Notes under the pieces: model-generated
What the model was told of the DNA's origin: nothing
Seen by the model: the letters and a program-made list of their open reading frames with translations, nothing else
Database searches by the model: none
Part shown: piece after piece, positions 1 to 10,416 of the stretch
How positions within the stretch are numbered: position 1 is the stretch's first letter
How the letters are laid out: each line of letters starts with the position of its first letter
From: Phytopythium helicoides
Taxonomy: Eukaryota; Oomycota; Peronosporomycetes; Pythiales; Pythiaceae
DNA: 64,000 nucleotides
NCBI GenBank assembly: GCA_024867545.1
Contig: JANFNE010000008.1
Span: forward strand, 744,001-808,000
Reading direction: 5' to 3'
Made by a program: the position numbers and the translations under genes

Positions 1-1107
1 GACGGCCTCGCCGCAGAAGCGGCAGTGGTGGCGTCTTCGGTACGTGCGAAAGACCTTGAGGCACAGGTAGCAGTGGTCCGACTCGGTCCAGGTCATGTCG
101 CCCGCGTGTGGCACTCGGAGCTCGGGCTTGGCTGCTTGCGCCAAATGGGACACGCACAGCGCGAGTGTCTGGAGCCACTTGACAAACTTCTTGGAGATGA
201 CGCCGCCCTGAGTCTGCGCCGCTCGCATGCGCGGGCTCTGGGTCACTTCCTTGAGGATGATCTTGTTGGGCAGCAGGCAGAGGAAGAGCGAGAGCCGCAC
301 CGAGTTGGAGCCGTCGCTCGTCTCCTCGACCACGAGGCCCGAGTTGCGCCAGTGCAGGCGGTCGGTCTTGGACGACTTGGGCAGCTCAGGGATGTCCTTG
401 AAGTTCATGGACGAGAACGTGTGCACGCCGAGCAGCTTGGTGCCGTTGGTCTTGCGCAGCGGGTCGCGGGCCGCCCTCCTGCCGACTCGCTCGAGTCGGT
501 CGGACAGCGGCTGTCGCTGGAAGACGTCCTGGTAGCAGACCATGGTGAAGTCCCGGTGCGACTCGAGCCCTCCAAGCTTGGAGAAGGACCGCAGCGTGAG
601 CCAGTTGGCCGAGTACCCGTCGTCTTCGGTGAACATTTGCCACGCGGACCGCGGCTGCGGGCGGCCCGTGGACGCGTGCAGGTCGTCCGAGGGCGGCAGC
701 TGCGTCTCGGCGTACGGCGGCGGCGTGGTGCAGGAGAGCGAGTCGACCACGGCCGCGTTCTCGTAGTGCTTGTCAAAGAGCTTCTTCATGAGCGCGCGGA
801 ACTGGTCGGTCGTCGACGTGTGCAGCAGGTCGAGCACGGCGTTGAGGTCCACGTCCGGCACGCTCGTGACGGCGCGGACGAGGTAGAACTCGGACCGCGA
901 GCCGCCGCCGCCCTTGCCGAACGTGCGCACCGTGCTCACGCGCTCGGGCAGCGCGTCGCCGCTCATCTCGTAGACGCGGGCGCCGCCCTTGTCGGTCACG
1001 AACTGCCAGTCGTTGGCGGGCGTCGTGGCCAGCAGCGCCAGGTCGGCCGCGTCCTCGCGCACGCGCTCCAGGATCCGCGCGGACGGCGCGGCGGCCGCGG
1101 GGCTCAT
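1..1107 (-). CDS. START-like/FYVE zinc finger protein, 3' end cut by window edge
   Basis: An open frame of 369 codons starts at an ATG at 1105-1107 and reaches the left edge without a stop. The first two-thirds resembles the START-like lipid-binding region of oomycete FYVE proteins (SEFYLVRAVTSVPDVD, NWLTLRSFSKLGGLESHRDF, MNFKDIPELPKSSKTDRLHW). The last visible part is a FYVE finger: a WTESD motif, a CYLC pair, then RRRHHCRFCGEAV, the basic patch that binds phosphatidylinositol 3-phosphate in this family. The remaining zinc ligands lie beyond the edge. The protein probably acts on endosomal membranes. It is a tandem paralogue of the gene at 2944-4294 on the same strand, and their shared blocks line up throughout. 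A long open frame on the opposite strand (25-1797) is a shadow caused by GC-rich third positions. Confidence 0.88.
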   Translation of the reverse strand, partial: MSPAAAAPSARILERVREDAADLALLATTPANDWQFVTDKGGARVYEMSGDALPERVSTVRTFGKGGGGSRSEFYLVRAVTSVPDVDLNAVLDLLHTSTTDQFRALMKKLFDKHYENAAVVDSLSCTTPPPYAETQLPPSDDLHASTGRPQPRSAWQMFTEDDGYSANWLTLRSFSKLGGLESHRDFTMVCYQDVFQRQPLSDRLERVGRRAARDPLRKTNGTKLLGVHTFSSMNFKDIPELPKSSKTDRLHWRNSGLVVEETSDGSNSVRLSLFLCLLPNKIILKEVTQSPRMRAAQTQGGVISKKFVKWLQTLALCVSHLAQAAKPELRVPHAGDMTWTESDHCYLCLKVFRTYRRRHHCRFCGEAV

Positions 1108-2943
1108 GGCTGCGGACGTGTGGACGTGCGGACGTGCGGACGTCGGACGCCGTCCCCACTGTGGACGTGGACGCGGATGCGGATGCGGACGGGGTCCGGG
1201 GCCGGCCGCGAGTTGGCGAATGCGCCTCGGTGCTGCCCGCTTTCGCATTCCACGGCGACTGTACGTACATACTGTGCGTTTCAACCGCAAGATAGATCAG
1301 CAGCAACGGGAAAAGTACAGGTACGCGCACTGTGGAACGGTTCAGCTTCGCGGCGCATCCCCTCGCGGACGCGGATCCAGGGCTTTTTGCCACGTTGGAC
1401 GCGCGCAACGAGTTCGGCCGCCTCGCTGGACTCGACGGCTGGCTGTGTGGGCGGGCGCAGCCAAATGAGCACGAATCAGCGCCGGCTCCTGCAGTGGCCG
1501 GAGCGCGTTCTTCACCATCGGAACAGGCGCGAGGCGGACGGGCGCTCGCGGGAGAAGCTTTTCGCCCGAGCCAGAGCCGGATGGAGGGTAAAGAGCGCCT
1601 CTGCACCGTCCTCCAGCGGCCTCACGCGCGAGGGTGTGATGGCTACCGCTGAAATCATGGCCAGCAGCGTGCAGTACTCCCTCGGCATCTTCAGAAATTG
1701 CGGGGTTCTTTTTTCCAAAGTTCGACTCGGGCGTTTTACAAGTTGGGGTGGTGCTTGGCGACGGGCAGAAGCGTCGCGTCGTGCACGGGTGGTCTAGAGC
1801 CTCACGGCGGTGACGAGATGCCAGTCTTCTCGGCCGATCGGGATGCGAGGAGTGCTCCATGTGCTGGGATGACAGAGCGCAAAGTTCCAGTGCATACCAA
1901 AACTCACCGAAAGCATTCAGACTTTGAGTGTCCTTTGTTCTCAGCACCTGTTTTTTACGATCCATGGTGAGCAGCACGCACAGCGCGTGTACAGATTGGA
2001 TGCAAAGTTTGGAGGGACCTCAAGTCGAGTCAGGTCCTTGGACGGGTTTTCGCCTCTAGATGGCAAATCCCAAGCACGGCGGTGGTTACTCATATGGTGA
2101 CGCAAGGGCCTCGAATCTCTCTCACGCGGCTTCCTGCGCCGGTCCAAATGGGAAATCCTGATCCTTCCTTTCCTCTCACGGACGAACACCAGAGGCTGCT
2201 TTGATTCGCAAGCTGGTGATCGCGGTCGAGGCTGTGCTGCCCGCAGGAGCGCCGAAACACGTTGCCTGTGATTAGCGGCGCCACATAGACCATCAAGTGG
2301 GAGGCGGGCAACAGAGTCACCTTTCGATCAGATTGCCCCGCACTCGAAAGTGCCACTTGCATCGGTCCATAAATTTAGCTCAGTATACGTTACACCCGCC
2401 TCGAGCAGATCACCTTGCCCCCTTTCGATCACCCCGTCAACTGGAGCGCTCTGCCCAGCCCGCTCATGCGAGACAGTCACGCCGTAGTGCTGACTTGATT
2501 GTGTTAGGTCACGGAGAAGGCCGAAAACGTTGAGCCTCGCATGTGGCGTGAGGTGGGCTCATCTTCAGTCGCTGCTTTGAATTCACATCTTCTGGACAAA
2601 GTTTGGGGTTTTCAAATGTGCGTGGCACTTCAACTCCTGCTTGCCGATCGCCATGGCGATTAGACCTGGCAGTTATCAAGAATTCGCCTCACGGTGCAGA
2701 CGTTCGCGTCGCGAATGAAGTCAATGGCGCTGCTTCTACTCGACGCCACCATCAATACCAAGCTGGCTTTTGCTCGAAATTCCAGTTCTCAGAGCCTACG
2801 ATGCTACTGTTGCTCGCTGTTTCAACGCCTTCTTCGCTCTGATGCAATGCAATTTTCGTGCTGCATTCATGGATACTTGACACGCTTCTCACTGCTACTG
2901 TCACCCGGTTAAATACAATGCTACACTGATGCTCGGCGGCTCA
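1108..2943. other. Gap between the two FYVE genes
   Basis: No supported gene. Positions about 1111-1195 hold imperfect short tandem repeats of GGACGTG/GCGGAT type immediately upstream of the first FYVE gene. The rest is ordinary unique-looking sequence with only short unsupported open frames. Confidence 0.5.
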
Positions 2944-4294
2944 CTACGCGCGCTTGGCCGTCGGCGAGAGGTTCATGCGCAGCTCGGCGAGGCACGTGAG
3001 GCACCCGCGGGTCTCCATGAACTCGTCTCCGCCGCCAAAGCCGTGCGCCTCGAGCGCGTCTTCGCTGCTGGCGCTCGCGCGTCGCGCGTAATAGCTCACG
3101 TCGAACGCCGACATGTCGATGAAGCCCGAGCAGGCAGCGCAGACAGCCTCGCCGCAGAAACGGCAGTGATGGCAGCGCCGCAGCGCACGGAACGACTTCT
3201 GGCACTGGAAGCACCGATCGCTGTCGACCCACGCCATCTTGGTCAAGCGGTGCATGACGACCTCGGGTTTGGCAGCGAGCACAAGATGCTCCAGGCTGCC
3301 CGCGAGCGCCTGCAGCCACTTTCGGTACTTCTTGCTGATCGTGCTGTCGGCCGTCTGTGCTGCGCGGACGCGCGGACTCGCCGTCACGCTCTTGAGCACG
3401 AGCTTGTTGGGCATGAGTGAGAGAAAGAGCGAGACACGCACGACCGTGGGCGTCGGGGTCGCGCCTTCTTCGTCGCCCACCTCCTCGATCACAAATCCCG
3501 AGTTGCGGAAGTGCAGTCGGTCCGTCTTGGACGACTTGGGCAGCTCGGGGATGTCCTTGAAGTTCATGGACGACAGCGTGTGCACGCCGACGCGCAGACT
3601 CCCTGGCGCTGGCTTGGTGTACCTCGCGAAGGCGCGTCCGCAGCGCCGCAAGTCGCCAGGCGCGCTGTGGTCTTCGCCGCTGCAGATGCTGTCGCTCGAG
3701 TTGCTGAGTGAGAACTGCGGCGGCTGGTCGCGCTCAAACACGTCCTGGTAGCTCATCATGGTGAAGTCGTGGTGGCTGTCGACGCCGCCGAGCTTGTTAA
3801 GCGCGCGTAGCGTGAGCCAGTGTGCGCAGTATGCGTCGTCCTCCGAGTACTCCTTCCACTCGTCCCCGTTGGCGGCCTCCGGGTCCTTTGCGAACGGCGG
3901 GGGCGTCGAGCACGTGAGCTTGTCGAGCGTCACGCCGCTCTCGTACAGCTTGCCGAAGAGCTTCTTCATGACCTCGGCGTACCCACTGGTGCTCGGTGCG
4001 TCGAGAAAGTCGAGCAGCTCGGTGACGTCTGCGTCGAGCGTGGCGACCGCGCGCACCATGTAGAACTCGGACGGGAGGCCGCCGCCCCTGCCGAAGGTGT
4101 CGATAGGTCGACACCCCCGCGGGGAGGTCGCCTCCCGAAAGCTCGTAGAGCTTGGTGCTGCCCTTGCTGCCGATCGGCGCCCAGCGAGAGCTCGCCGACA
4201 GCAGCGCCAGGTCCAGCGCGTCCTCACGCAGCCGCTGCAGCACGCGCGCGGACGGCGCGTGGCCCGTCGTCTTGCTCTCGGTCGTGCGGCTCAT
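2944..4294 (-). CDS. START-like/FYVE zinc finger protein with one frameshift
   Basis: The protein begins MSRTTESKTTGHAPSARVLQ at an ATG at 4292-4294. It continues in that frame to about 4100, where it must change frame by one base to join the frame carrying TFGRGGGLPSEFYMVRAVAT through to a TAG at 2944-2946. The paralogue at 1-1107 is continuous here (VSTVRTFGKGGG), so one extra base lies near 4096-4102. Domains: a START-like region over roughly residues 20-300, then a complete-looking FYVE finger with WVDSD, CFQC, RRCHHCRFCGEAVC and a final RGCLTC. The expected role is PI3P-dependent endosomal membrane targeting with lipid binding. Either this is a very young pseudogene or the extra base is an assembly error. 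The single lesion in an otherwise intact frame favours the latter. Confidence 0.83.
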
Positions 4295-4974
4295 GCTCCG
4301 CCCAGGGATTCGCGAATGGGCCGCAAAGGGGGAGAGCGGAGGCGCAGCCAGCGGCCGGTGAAGGCGATGATGATGCGGCCGGCGGATGCGCTGAGGTGGC
4401 CAACCGGATGGAGAAGCCGTACCGTACTAGGCGAGCAGCTCAACACGTCACTCGCCACGCGTGACGCGCGCCGTAGCAGACGTGACGCGCGGCGCGTCGC
4501 CGCCAGCTGCGCCAACCAGCGTCCTCCGAACCGGTTATGCACCACCAACTTCAATTTGAGTACTTTCCCATGTGCATGGAATCCAGAGTTTCCGATCCAG
4601 AAAAAAGGAACTGACTGACTACTGTAGAAGCAAGCGGCTGGGCAGCACCAAGTGCTCCTCGCACTTGCAACTTTCTGCTGCGTCGCCACTTCATGCACCC
4701 ATGACTAGTGAGACCACCGCGAGAGCTCGAAAGCTATCTGGTTGAGCTGCCCGTCCAATGTTTCTATAGCTGCTGTTGCCGTCAAGGGTGGTCCCCAGAA
4801 GCAGCGACAGTGAGTGAGATCGATGAGCTGGCAAACAACCTTGTGGCGTGCTGCTTCATCTATCGTAAAGGAGAAGAGTCCTTTAAAAGTTCAAGCTCCA
4901 TCTCACGATCTTACCATTGCGCTGGCATTCAAACTCAAACGCATTCGTAACCCCCAGCTCACTCCTTTGGCACA
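4295..4974. other. Upstream gap of the second FYVE gene
   Basis: About 680 bases with no supported gene, RNA or repeat. Confidence 0.4.
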
Positions 4975-5165
4975 TTCGCCCCATTCGTTCTCGCCTCTCT
5001 GGTGTGATTGCGTCTTGTATCGTTGTGAACTATTCGAATCTATTGGAGAGGTAGCTATGAACCGCATGCTGCGTGAAAAGCGCATCTTCTAATGATTGAC
5101 TCCACATCCAACATCAAATCTCAACGTCCCACGAAAGGCGAATCAATTTCGTGAAAACCAGACTC
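4975..5165 (-). pseudogene. Ankyrin-family C-terminal relic
   Basis: Read on the minus strand, this stretch gives LIRLSWDVEI, a stop, CWMWSQSLEDALF, another stop, then IQDAITPERRERMG. That matches the end of the intact gene immediately beside it (VEASCWMWSKKPEDM and KIQDAIVPGWRDRMV). Only about 60 codons of the 3' end survive, with two in-frame stops. It lies directly downstream of ankyrin gene A in the same orientation. It is most simply explained as the remnant of a tandem copy whose body was deleted. Confidence 0.72.
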
Positions 5166-5226
5166 ACATTTCTTAATTCTCTTGCTTCTCCATGTCTTAT
5201 GGAGATCTAAAGCATGATCGGTGTAT

Positions 5227-7068
5227 TCATTTCGTGCACACCATTCGATCTCGCCACCCTGGTACTATTGCGTCTTGGATCTTTTCAAATGCTCTATTCT
5301 TCGAGAAGTTGAAGCGACTCTGCAATGTAGCGCTCATGTCCTCCGGTTTCTTACTCCACATCCAGCATGAAGCCTCCACAGCTCTGTAGGAGAGACCAAA
5401 TCGCACAGCTCTTTCATCCCATATGAAGCGACCATCCTCGTAGAGCTGCATCGCGATTTCGAGAGGGCAAATCCGAAATATTTGATCCACCGCTGCAGAA
5501 TCAATCTCAAAGTCAAGATGTTGCTGCAAAAGCCACTTCAGAAGTTCAGCATGCCCTCCCGTTGCAGCCTCTTGCACAGCTTTCAAAGTAAGTTTGTCTC
5601 CGCAATCTAAGTGGAGCCACTTCACCACTTCGATATGACCCCTCTTTGCTGCACCAGTCATTGCATTGCTCGTGAATCCTTCGCTACGGTGCTCATGCAG
5701 AAACTTTAGCATGTCGAGATGTCCAGCTTCAGCAGCTCCATTCATTGCAGCCGTTGTGCATCCTTCCGAGCGATTCTCGTGCAACCACTTGACTACAGCC
5801 AAATGACCATTCCTTGCAGCATCATTCATCGCACTCACAGTACAGCCTTCTGAGCGGTTGGCGTGAAGCCATCGCAGAACTTCCAAGTGGCCGTTCGAAG
5901 CCGCAGCGTTCATCGCTAGCGTGGTGCACCCTTCACTTCTGTTGTTGTGGAGCCATTTCACCACATCCAAATGGTTTCCTCCAGCAGCATAGTCCATTGC
6001 AAACATAGTGCAGCCTTCTTTCCGATTCATGTGCAGCCACTGTACAACATCGAGATGTCCACTATGAGCCGCATAATCCATCGTCTCAGTAGTGCAAAAA
6101 TGGAGTCCGAGGTCATGTAGCTGTTGAATAATCTCGAGCTGGCCGTAGTCAGCAAGTATGTCGCCGATAGAATACTCGCAATTGGTTGCCTCGAAACTCA
6201 AGTTTGTGAGAGCCCACTTCACTGTTGCGAAATACTTGTTCGAAGCCGCATCAAATATCGAATCTAGCCTTACGCTCTTGACACCGTTTTCAACGAGCCA
6301 TTGGGCCGTCTCGAGCTGCCCACCAGAAATCGCAGAGTCCATTTGGAGTTCGCTCAGTGAGGCACCCAGACGATCAACTGCCCACTCCAGAATATTGGTC
6401 TGACCACTCTTCGCTGCTGTGGTTAAAATATCCAAAACACTCAATATTCGCATCGGTTCGAGATCGCTCATCCACTCAAGCAGCTCCAAATCTCCCACCT
6501 TAGCAGCTATGAGCACGATTTGTGTTGTATACTTGTCATCCACTGGAGTCACGTGTTCATGAAACCACTTCAGCATCGAATAGAGTTCATCTTCGTCTCG
6601 ATCTTCGAAAAATTTTGGTGACAAATTGTAAAGCTGTAAACCCCAACTTGTTACGCGGTTGCCATGATGCTCGTGCACCCACTGAAGAATCTCCAGATTG
6701 CCGAAGAAGTACTCTCGGGTATATATTACTCCGGTTGGCAGGTACTCCTCGACGAGCCACTTGACGATGTCAATACGTCGACATTGAAAGGCGTTTTCCA
6801 AAGCGTCTGCAAAACGTTTTTGCTTCAAGTATGGATCGATGCTTCCGGTCGCTTCTTCCCGTGCAGCAACTCGTTTCAGCAATTGAAACTGACTCGGAAA
6901 CGCGTCCCACTTGCTCAAAGTTCTTGGAGCCGTCGCTTTCACGACCGTCCAAAGCGGAGTGGGGTCCAAAAACGACTCGATGAGCAAAACTAAACCCTTC
7001 TCGCCGAAGATCTGTGGCTTGGAGCGACACACGACGTTGATACTCGTCAGCAGCGGGGCGTTGAGCAT
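5227..7068 (-). CDS. Ankyrin-repeat protein A (28-residue EGCT repeats)
   Basis: 613 residues, no intron. The N-terminal block (about residues 1-150) carries the family marks APLLTSINVVCRSK, IESFLDPTPLW and KWLVEEYLPTG. Degenerate ankyrin-like helices follow, then about seven tandem 28-residue units (roughly residues 320-510) with consensus AMN-x-AA-x-x-GHL-x-VVKWLH followed by NRSEGCT. The C-terminus has the conserved CWMWSKKPEDM block. Ankyrin solenoids bind proteins; no catalytic domain is visible, so the partner and function are unknown. The start is the first ATG before the family's conserved LLTS block. The promoter side holds a tandem repeat with TGACTCA sites. The closest relatives in the window are gene B and pseudogene C. 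Confidence 0.9.
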   Translation of the reverse strand: MLNAPLLTSINVVCRSKPQIFGEKGLVLLIESFLDPTPLWTVVKATAPRTLSKWDAFPSQFQLLKRVAAREEATGSIDPYLKQKRFADALENAFQCRRIDIVKWLVEEYLPTGVIYTREYFFGNLEILQWVHEHHGNRVTSWGLQLYNLSPKFFEDRDEDELYSMLKWFHEHVTPVDDKYTTQIVLIAAKVGDLELLEWMSDLEPMRILSVLDILTTAAKSGQTNILEWAVDRLGASLSELQMDSAISGGQLETAQWLVENGVKSVRLDSIFDAASNKYFATVKWALTNLSFEATNCEYSIGDILADYGQLEIIQQLHDLGLHFCTTETMDYAAHSGHLDVVQWLHMNRKEGCTMFAMDYAAGGNHLDVVKWLHNNRSEGCTTLAMNAAASNGHLEVLRWLHANRSEGCTVSAMNDAARNGHLAVVKWLHENRSEGCTTAAMNGAAEAGHLDMLKFLHEHRSEGFTSNAMTGAAKRGHIEVVKWLHLDCGDKLTLKAVQEAATGGHAELLKWLLQQHLDFEIDSAAVDQIFRICPLEIAMQLYEDGRFIWDERAVRFGLSYRAVEASCWMWSKKPEDMSATLQSRFNFSKNRAFEKIQDAIVPGWRDRMVCTK

Positions 7069-7126
7069 TTTGCAGGAGGGGGAACTTTGTCAACTGGTAC
7101 TCAGTTCGAAAATTGCCCCCAGCTGC

Positions 7127-7184
7127 AAAGTGCAAGGCGTGATGACTCAGTTCGTAAAGTGCAAGACATGATGACTCAGTTCGT
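7127..7184 (-). promoter_or_regulatory. Two tandem 29-bp units with bZIP-type TGACTCA sites
   Basis: 7127-7155 and 7156-7184 are near-identical direct repeats (two differences by eye). Each contains TGACTCA, the classic AP-1/GCN4-type bZIP site. They lie 59-117 bases upstream of the start codon of ankyrin gene A. A partial third unit (ACTCAGTTCG) lies at about 7099-7108. Their placement suggests promoter elements; that role is inferred. Confidence 0.45.
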
Positions 7185-8012
7185 TCAGTTCAAACCTGGG
7201 TTGATGAAAATCAACCCACTGGTACCGATATGATACCGGTTTTTGCACATTTGACAGTGTGAGCTTCAACCTGGTGGCATTGTGGGCATGCTTTCCTTCC
7301 AACTTGCAATGTACTCACTCACTGCAGGGCGTGCTAAAGAAATTCACAATACTCCAGATCTTGCGAAAATGTGAGTGGCATCCCATCACTGAAATGGACG
7401 TGGTTGTAGAGATCTGGCCATTTTATCAGCGCACAAACCTGAGCTGCGCATCCAGATGGCCGAAGGATCGTTTACTATCCGCTAATAGAACTTGAATTGG
7501 CTCCAATGCTTGCTGAATTGCGAATGAAGATGGTTGGTGCATGTAGGAATGACAACCCACGGGACACTAGCTGATGAGCTCTTACTCGTCGATCTCATCG
7601 TCCTGGGGTGGCTACATCTCAAATCTTTCAAACGCTTTGCATGCCTCAGGAATATCGTTACGTAGGCTTTCCCAACGTCGGGAGAAAGTTATACCGTACA
7701 AGTTATTCGCCAAGTGCTCATCCATTCTTTCAAGCGATGGCGGAAGCCGTCAGGCCCATGAGAGCCTACTTGGGTGTTGATACATGTTTGTTGAAGGTAT
7801 CATTCACTGTATCGAGGCTTTCTGTCGCCGAAGGGGCTGTCCTTTCAAAAGTGCTCGTGGCATCTTGGAACCAACCAGCCGTTGAAGTGACCGCCACTTT
7901 GACTGTCAGCTTGGGAGTTATCTCGCCTCGATGATGCTCAGTAGACCACCACTAGAACTCTCTCGTGAAGCTGGAGTGAGTTTCGGCCAATGACAAGCAA
8001 CTGACTGGGCTG
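7185..8012. other. Gap with a short perfect hairpin
   Basis: No supported gene. 7198-7217 is a perfect inverted repeat with 8-base arms (GGGTTGAT) and a GAAA loop, close to the presumed promoter of ankyrin gene A. Nothing else stands out. Confidence 0.4.
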
Positions 8013-8736
8013 ATGTTCATGGTCATCACTTCCCAATCCTCGTCCCCCGACCCATGGCGTCGCCCTCCCCAGCCGATGCCTCACCGGCCCCGCTGGCTCA
8101 TCGGCGTCGTCGTCTTCAACGGCGTCATGCAGATGGACTTCATCGGGCCCACCATGTACCTGGAGCAGCTGCCTCGCTTCGGTGTGCCCGCGACGTTCAC
8201 GACCATCTCGCACCACTCCGGCGCGCTGCGCAGCTCGTCGTTCGTGCAGACGGGCATGCCGCTGTTTGCGTCCTCAGGGCTTCCGCGAGCTGCAGGACCA
8301 AAAGTTCGACATCCTCGTGATCCCGGGAGGCATCGGCCGCGTGCAGATGCAGCAGGACGCCGACTTCCTCGCCTTCATCCGGCAAAAGGCCGAGCAGGCC
8401 ACGTTCGTGCTCACGGTGTGCACGGGCTCGGCCATCCTGGCCGACACGGGCTTCCTGGACGGCCGCCGCGCGACCACCAACAAGCTCGCGTTCAACCAGG
8501 TGACGCCCAAGTACCCGAACGTGCAGTGGGCCCGCAAGGCGCGCTGGGTCGTGGACGGCAACGTGTGGACGAGCTCGGGCGTCACGGCCGGCATGGACAT
8601 GGGCTACGCGTTCGTGGCCGCTATCTACGGGCAGAGCGTGGCCGACGACATGGCGCGGTACCTCGAGGTCTCGCACCACCCGAGCAGCTCGGAGGACGAC
8701 CCGTTCGCGGTGGAGGAGGTCATGGGCTCCAGCTAG
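8013..8736 (+). CDS. DJ-1/PfpI-family (isonitrile hydratase-like) protein with frameshift
   Basis: The first half reads WLIGVVVFNGVMQMDFIGP and ends at GMPLFASS. The second half, one frame over, reads FRELQDQKFDILVIPGG, then FVLTVCTGSAILADTGFLDG and VVDGNVWTSSGVTAGMDMGY. These are the family hallmarks: the D-F-x-G-P strand, the V-I-P-G-G loop, and the nucleophile elbow with the catalytic Cys in VCTGS. The join needs removal of one G from the GGG at 8277-8279. Usable starts are ATG 8013 or, in the same frame, ATG 8076 (MPHRPRWLIG), which is closer to the conserved core. Members of this branch are hydrolase/hydratase-like; the substrate cannot be told. Apart from the frameshift the gene looks functional. 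Confidence 0.8.
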
Positions 8737-8826
8737 GCTAGCTGGTCGAGCCGGCAGACAGTGAGACGATCTATGTAGCTCTTCAATTGATGGTTTATGA
8801 GGTCATGCACGCTGTGTTCACTGTCT

Positions 8827-9980
8827 TCATGCGCGGTACTTCTTCTTCTCAGGTATGGGCTGGTAGCCGCGGATGGAGGGCAGCACGACGCGGGACGGCA
8901 GCACGCAGAGCAGCGCCATGAGCAGCGCCCACTCGAGCGGGAACTCGGCCACCTCGAGCATGACGATCCACTTGAGCCACGCGCAGGAGCTCGCGTCGGC
9001 CAGCAGCGAGCCCGGGTGACGACGGCGACGAGAAGAAGAAGGCCGGGTTGGCGTCGATGATGTCGCGCACGGGCACTCGGTAGTGGTGCGACGCGGGCCT
9101 CACCGCCTCGGCGGGCAGCAGCAGGATGCTCGTGCTGTTGGCGTCGCTGTCGTCGCCGTCCTGGTCCTCTCCATACTGCGCACCGGCCAGCAGCACGAGC
9201 GAGGAGGCTCTCAGCAGGCAGAAGACGGTGGCGATGGCCGCGATACGCTGCACGTTCCTCTGCCTGTGCCCTGCGTCGTCGGCCACCTTGCCGAGCAGCG
9301 TGCACATGCGCGATCCGTAGGCGGGCAGCAGCACGATGCCTGCGATCCAGCAGCAGGCGAGCACGACGGTGGCGGCGAGGAAGAGGCTGCGGCGCATGCC
9401 GTCGGCGGGCGAGGGCTGCAGGAAGAGGAAGGCGCCTAGCTGCAGCAGCGCGATGGCCGCCGCCATCTTGATGAAGAGCAGGCGCGGCGGCGATCCCGGC
9501 GGCGCGCGGAGGCGCTGGCTGCTTCGCGAGCGGCTGGAGGCGGCTCTGCGCGCGTCGTCCTGCGTCGCCGTCGACCTGCTCGACCATGCCGGCCCACGTG
9601 TTGAAGACGAGCAGGAAGACGCCGCCGAGCACGCTGGCCGTGAGGAGCCCCAGGAGCTGCCAGAGCAAGACGAGCTGCAGGTACGAGAGGTGCAGCAGGT
9701 CGGCCTGCTGGCGCTGCAGCGCGCCCAGCGCGTGCGAGCGGAAGACGAGGAACATCCACGCGGCCACGAGCAGGAACATGGCGGCGCGCAGCAGCGTCCC
9801 GGCGCCGAGCAGCGCGTACAGCCGCACGGCCGTCGCGTCGCGCGCGCGGTTGCGCCACAGCCGCCGCAGCGCCAGCGCGCCAGGAAGCAGGTACAGCGCG
9901 CCGCACGCGTACACGCCCGCGTACGAGAGGCACAGCGAGGACGCCGCGCCCGCGCCGGCGACGGGGGCGGCGGACGCCAT
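8827..9980 (-). CDS. TOM1/THH1-like multi-pass membrane protein, two frameshifts
   Basis: Starts MASAAPVAGAGA at ATG 9978-9980. The hydrophobic segments fall into three reading frames: YAGVYACGALYLLPGALAL through VFLLVFNTWAGMVEQV; then LLFIKMAAAIALLQLGAFLF through DIIDANPAFFFSS; then SLLADASSCAWLKWIVMLEV to a TGA at 8827-8829 after EKKKYRA. One shift lies between about 9480 and 9575, the other near 9010-9020. Together they give about seven membrane spans in an arrangement like the THH1/TOM1/TOM3 family of eukaryotic seven-helix membrane proteins. The assignment rests on topology and general look, so another seven-span receptor-like family is possible. It is divergently transcribed from the CKK gene, sharing the 436-base gap 9981-10416. 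Confidence 0.6.
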
Positions 9981-10416
9981 GAGGCTCACCTCACCTGGAG
10001 CAGGATGATCGATGAGGAGACGCACGCCAAGCGGCGGCAGGGGGAGAACCGGTAGCGGACCGGTTCCTGCGCGTGCCACTCCTGTCAACGCAGGATCTTG
10101 AAGTGGTGACTGCTGATCCATCGTGCGGCTGTCTTGAGAGACATGGTGGAGACTCGAGGCTGTGCACTCATGACACTAGTTTGCTATTCTTCAGGTATTC
10201 GCTCCTGGAGATGGAGGCTCGGATCTGCTGCTGATGGACGCGGAGGATGCTCAGCCGTCAAAACACCAAATTGCTCGTTGACAACTGAGACTCTGATCAA
10301 ACGCCACTGCGGCCTTGCAACCAAGGCGAGCCACAAGCGTTTGGGTCTTGAGCACATGGCCAGAACATCTCGATCATCAACCACCTTGAACCTCAGGGTA
10401 ACGGACGAAACCTCAC

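Noticed and set aside
25..1797. 590-codon plus-strand open frame
   Set aside because: It lies antisense to the START-FYVE gene. Composition is Arg/Val/Gly-rich shadow coding produced by GC-rich third codon positions.
7198..7217. Hairpin as a transcription terminator
   Set aside because: Intrinsic hairpin terminators are not expected in oomycete nuclear genes, and it lies upstream, not downstream, of gene A.
8054..8320. Alternative start MASPSPADASPAPLA for the DJ-1-like gene
   Set aside because: It is in a different frame from the conserved WLIGVVVFNG core, so it would need an extra frameshift; ATG 8013 or 8076 is in frame.
9336..10055. 239-codon plus-strand open frame
   Set aside because: Antisense to the TOM1-like gene; the membrane segments are all on the minus strand.
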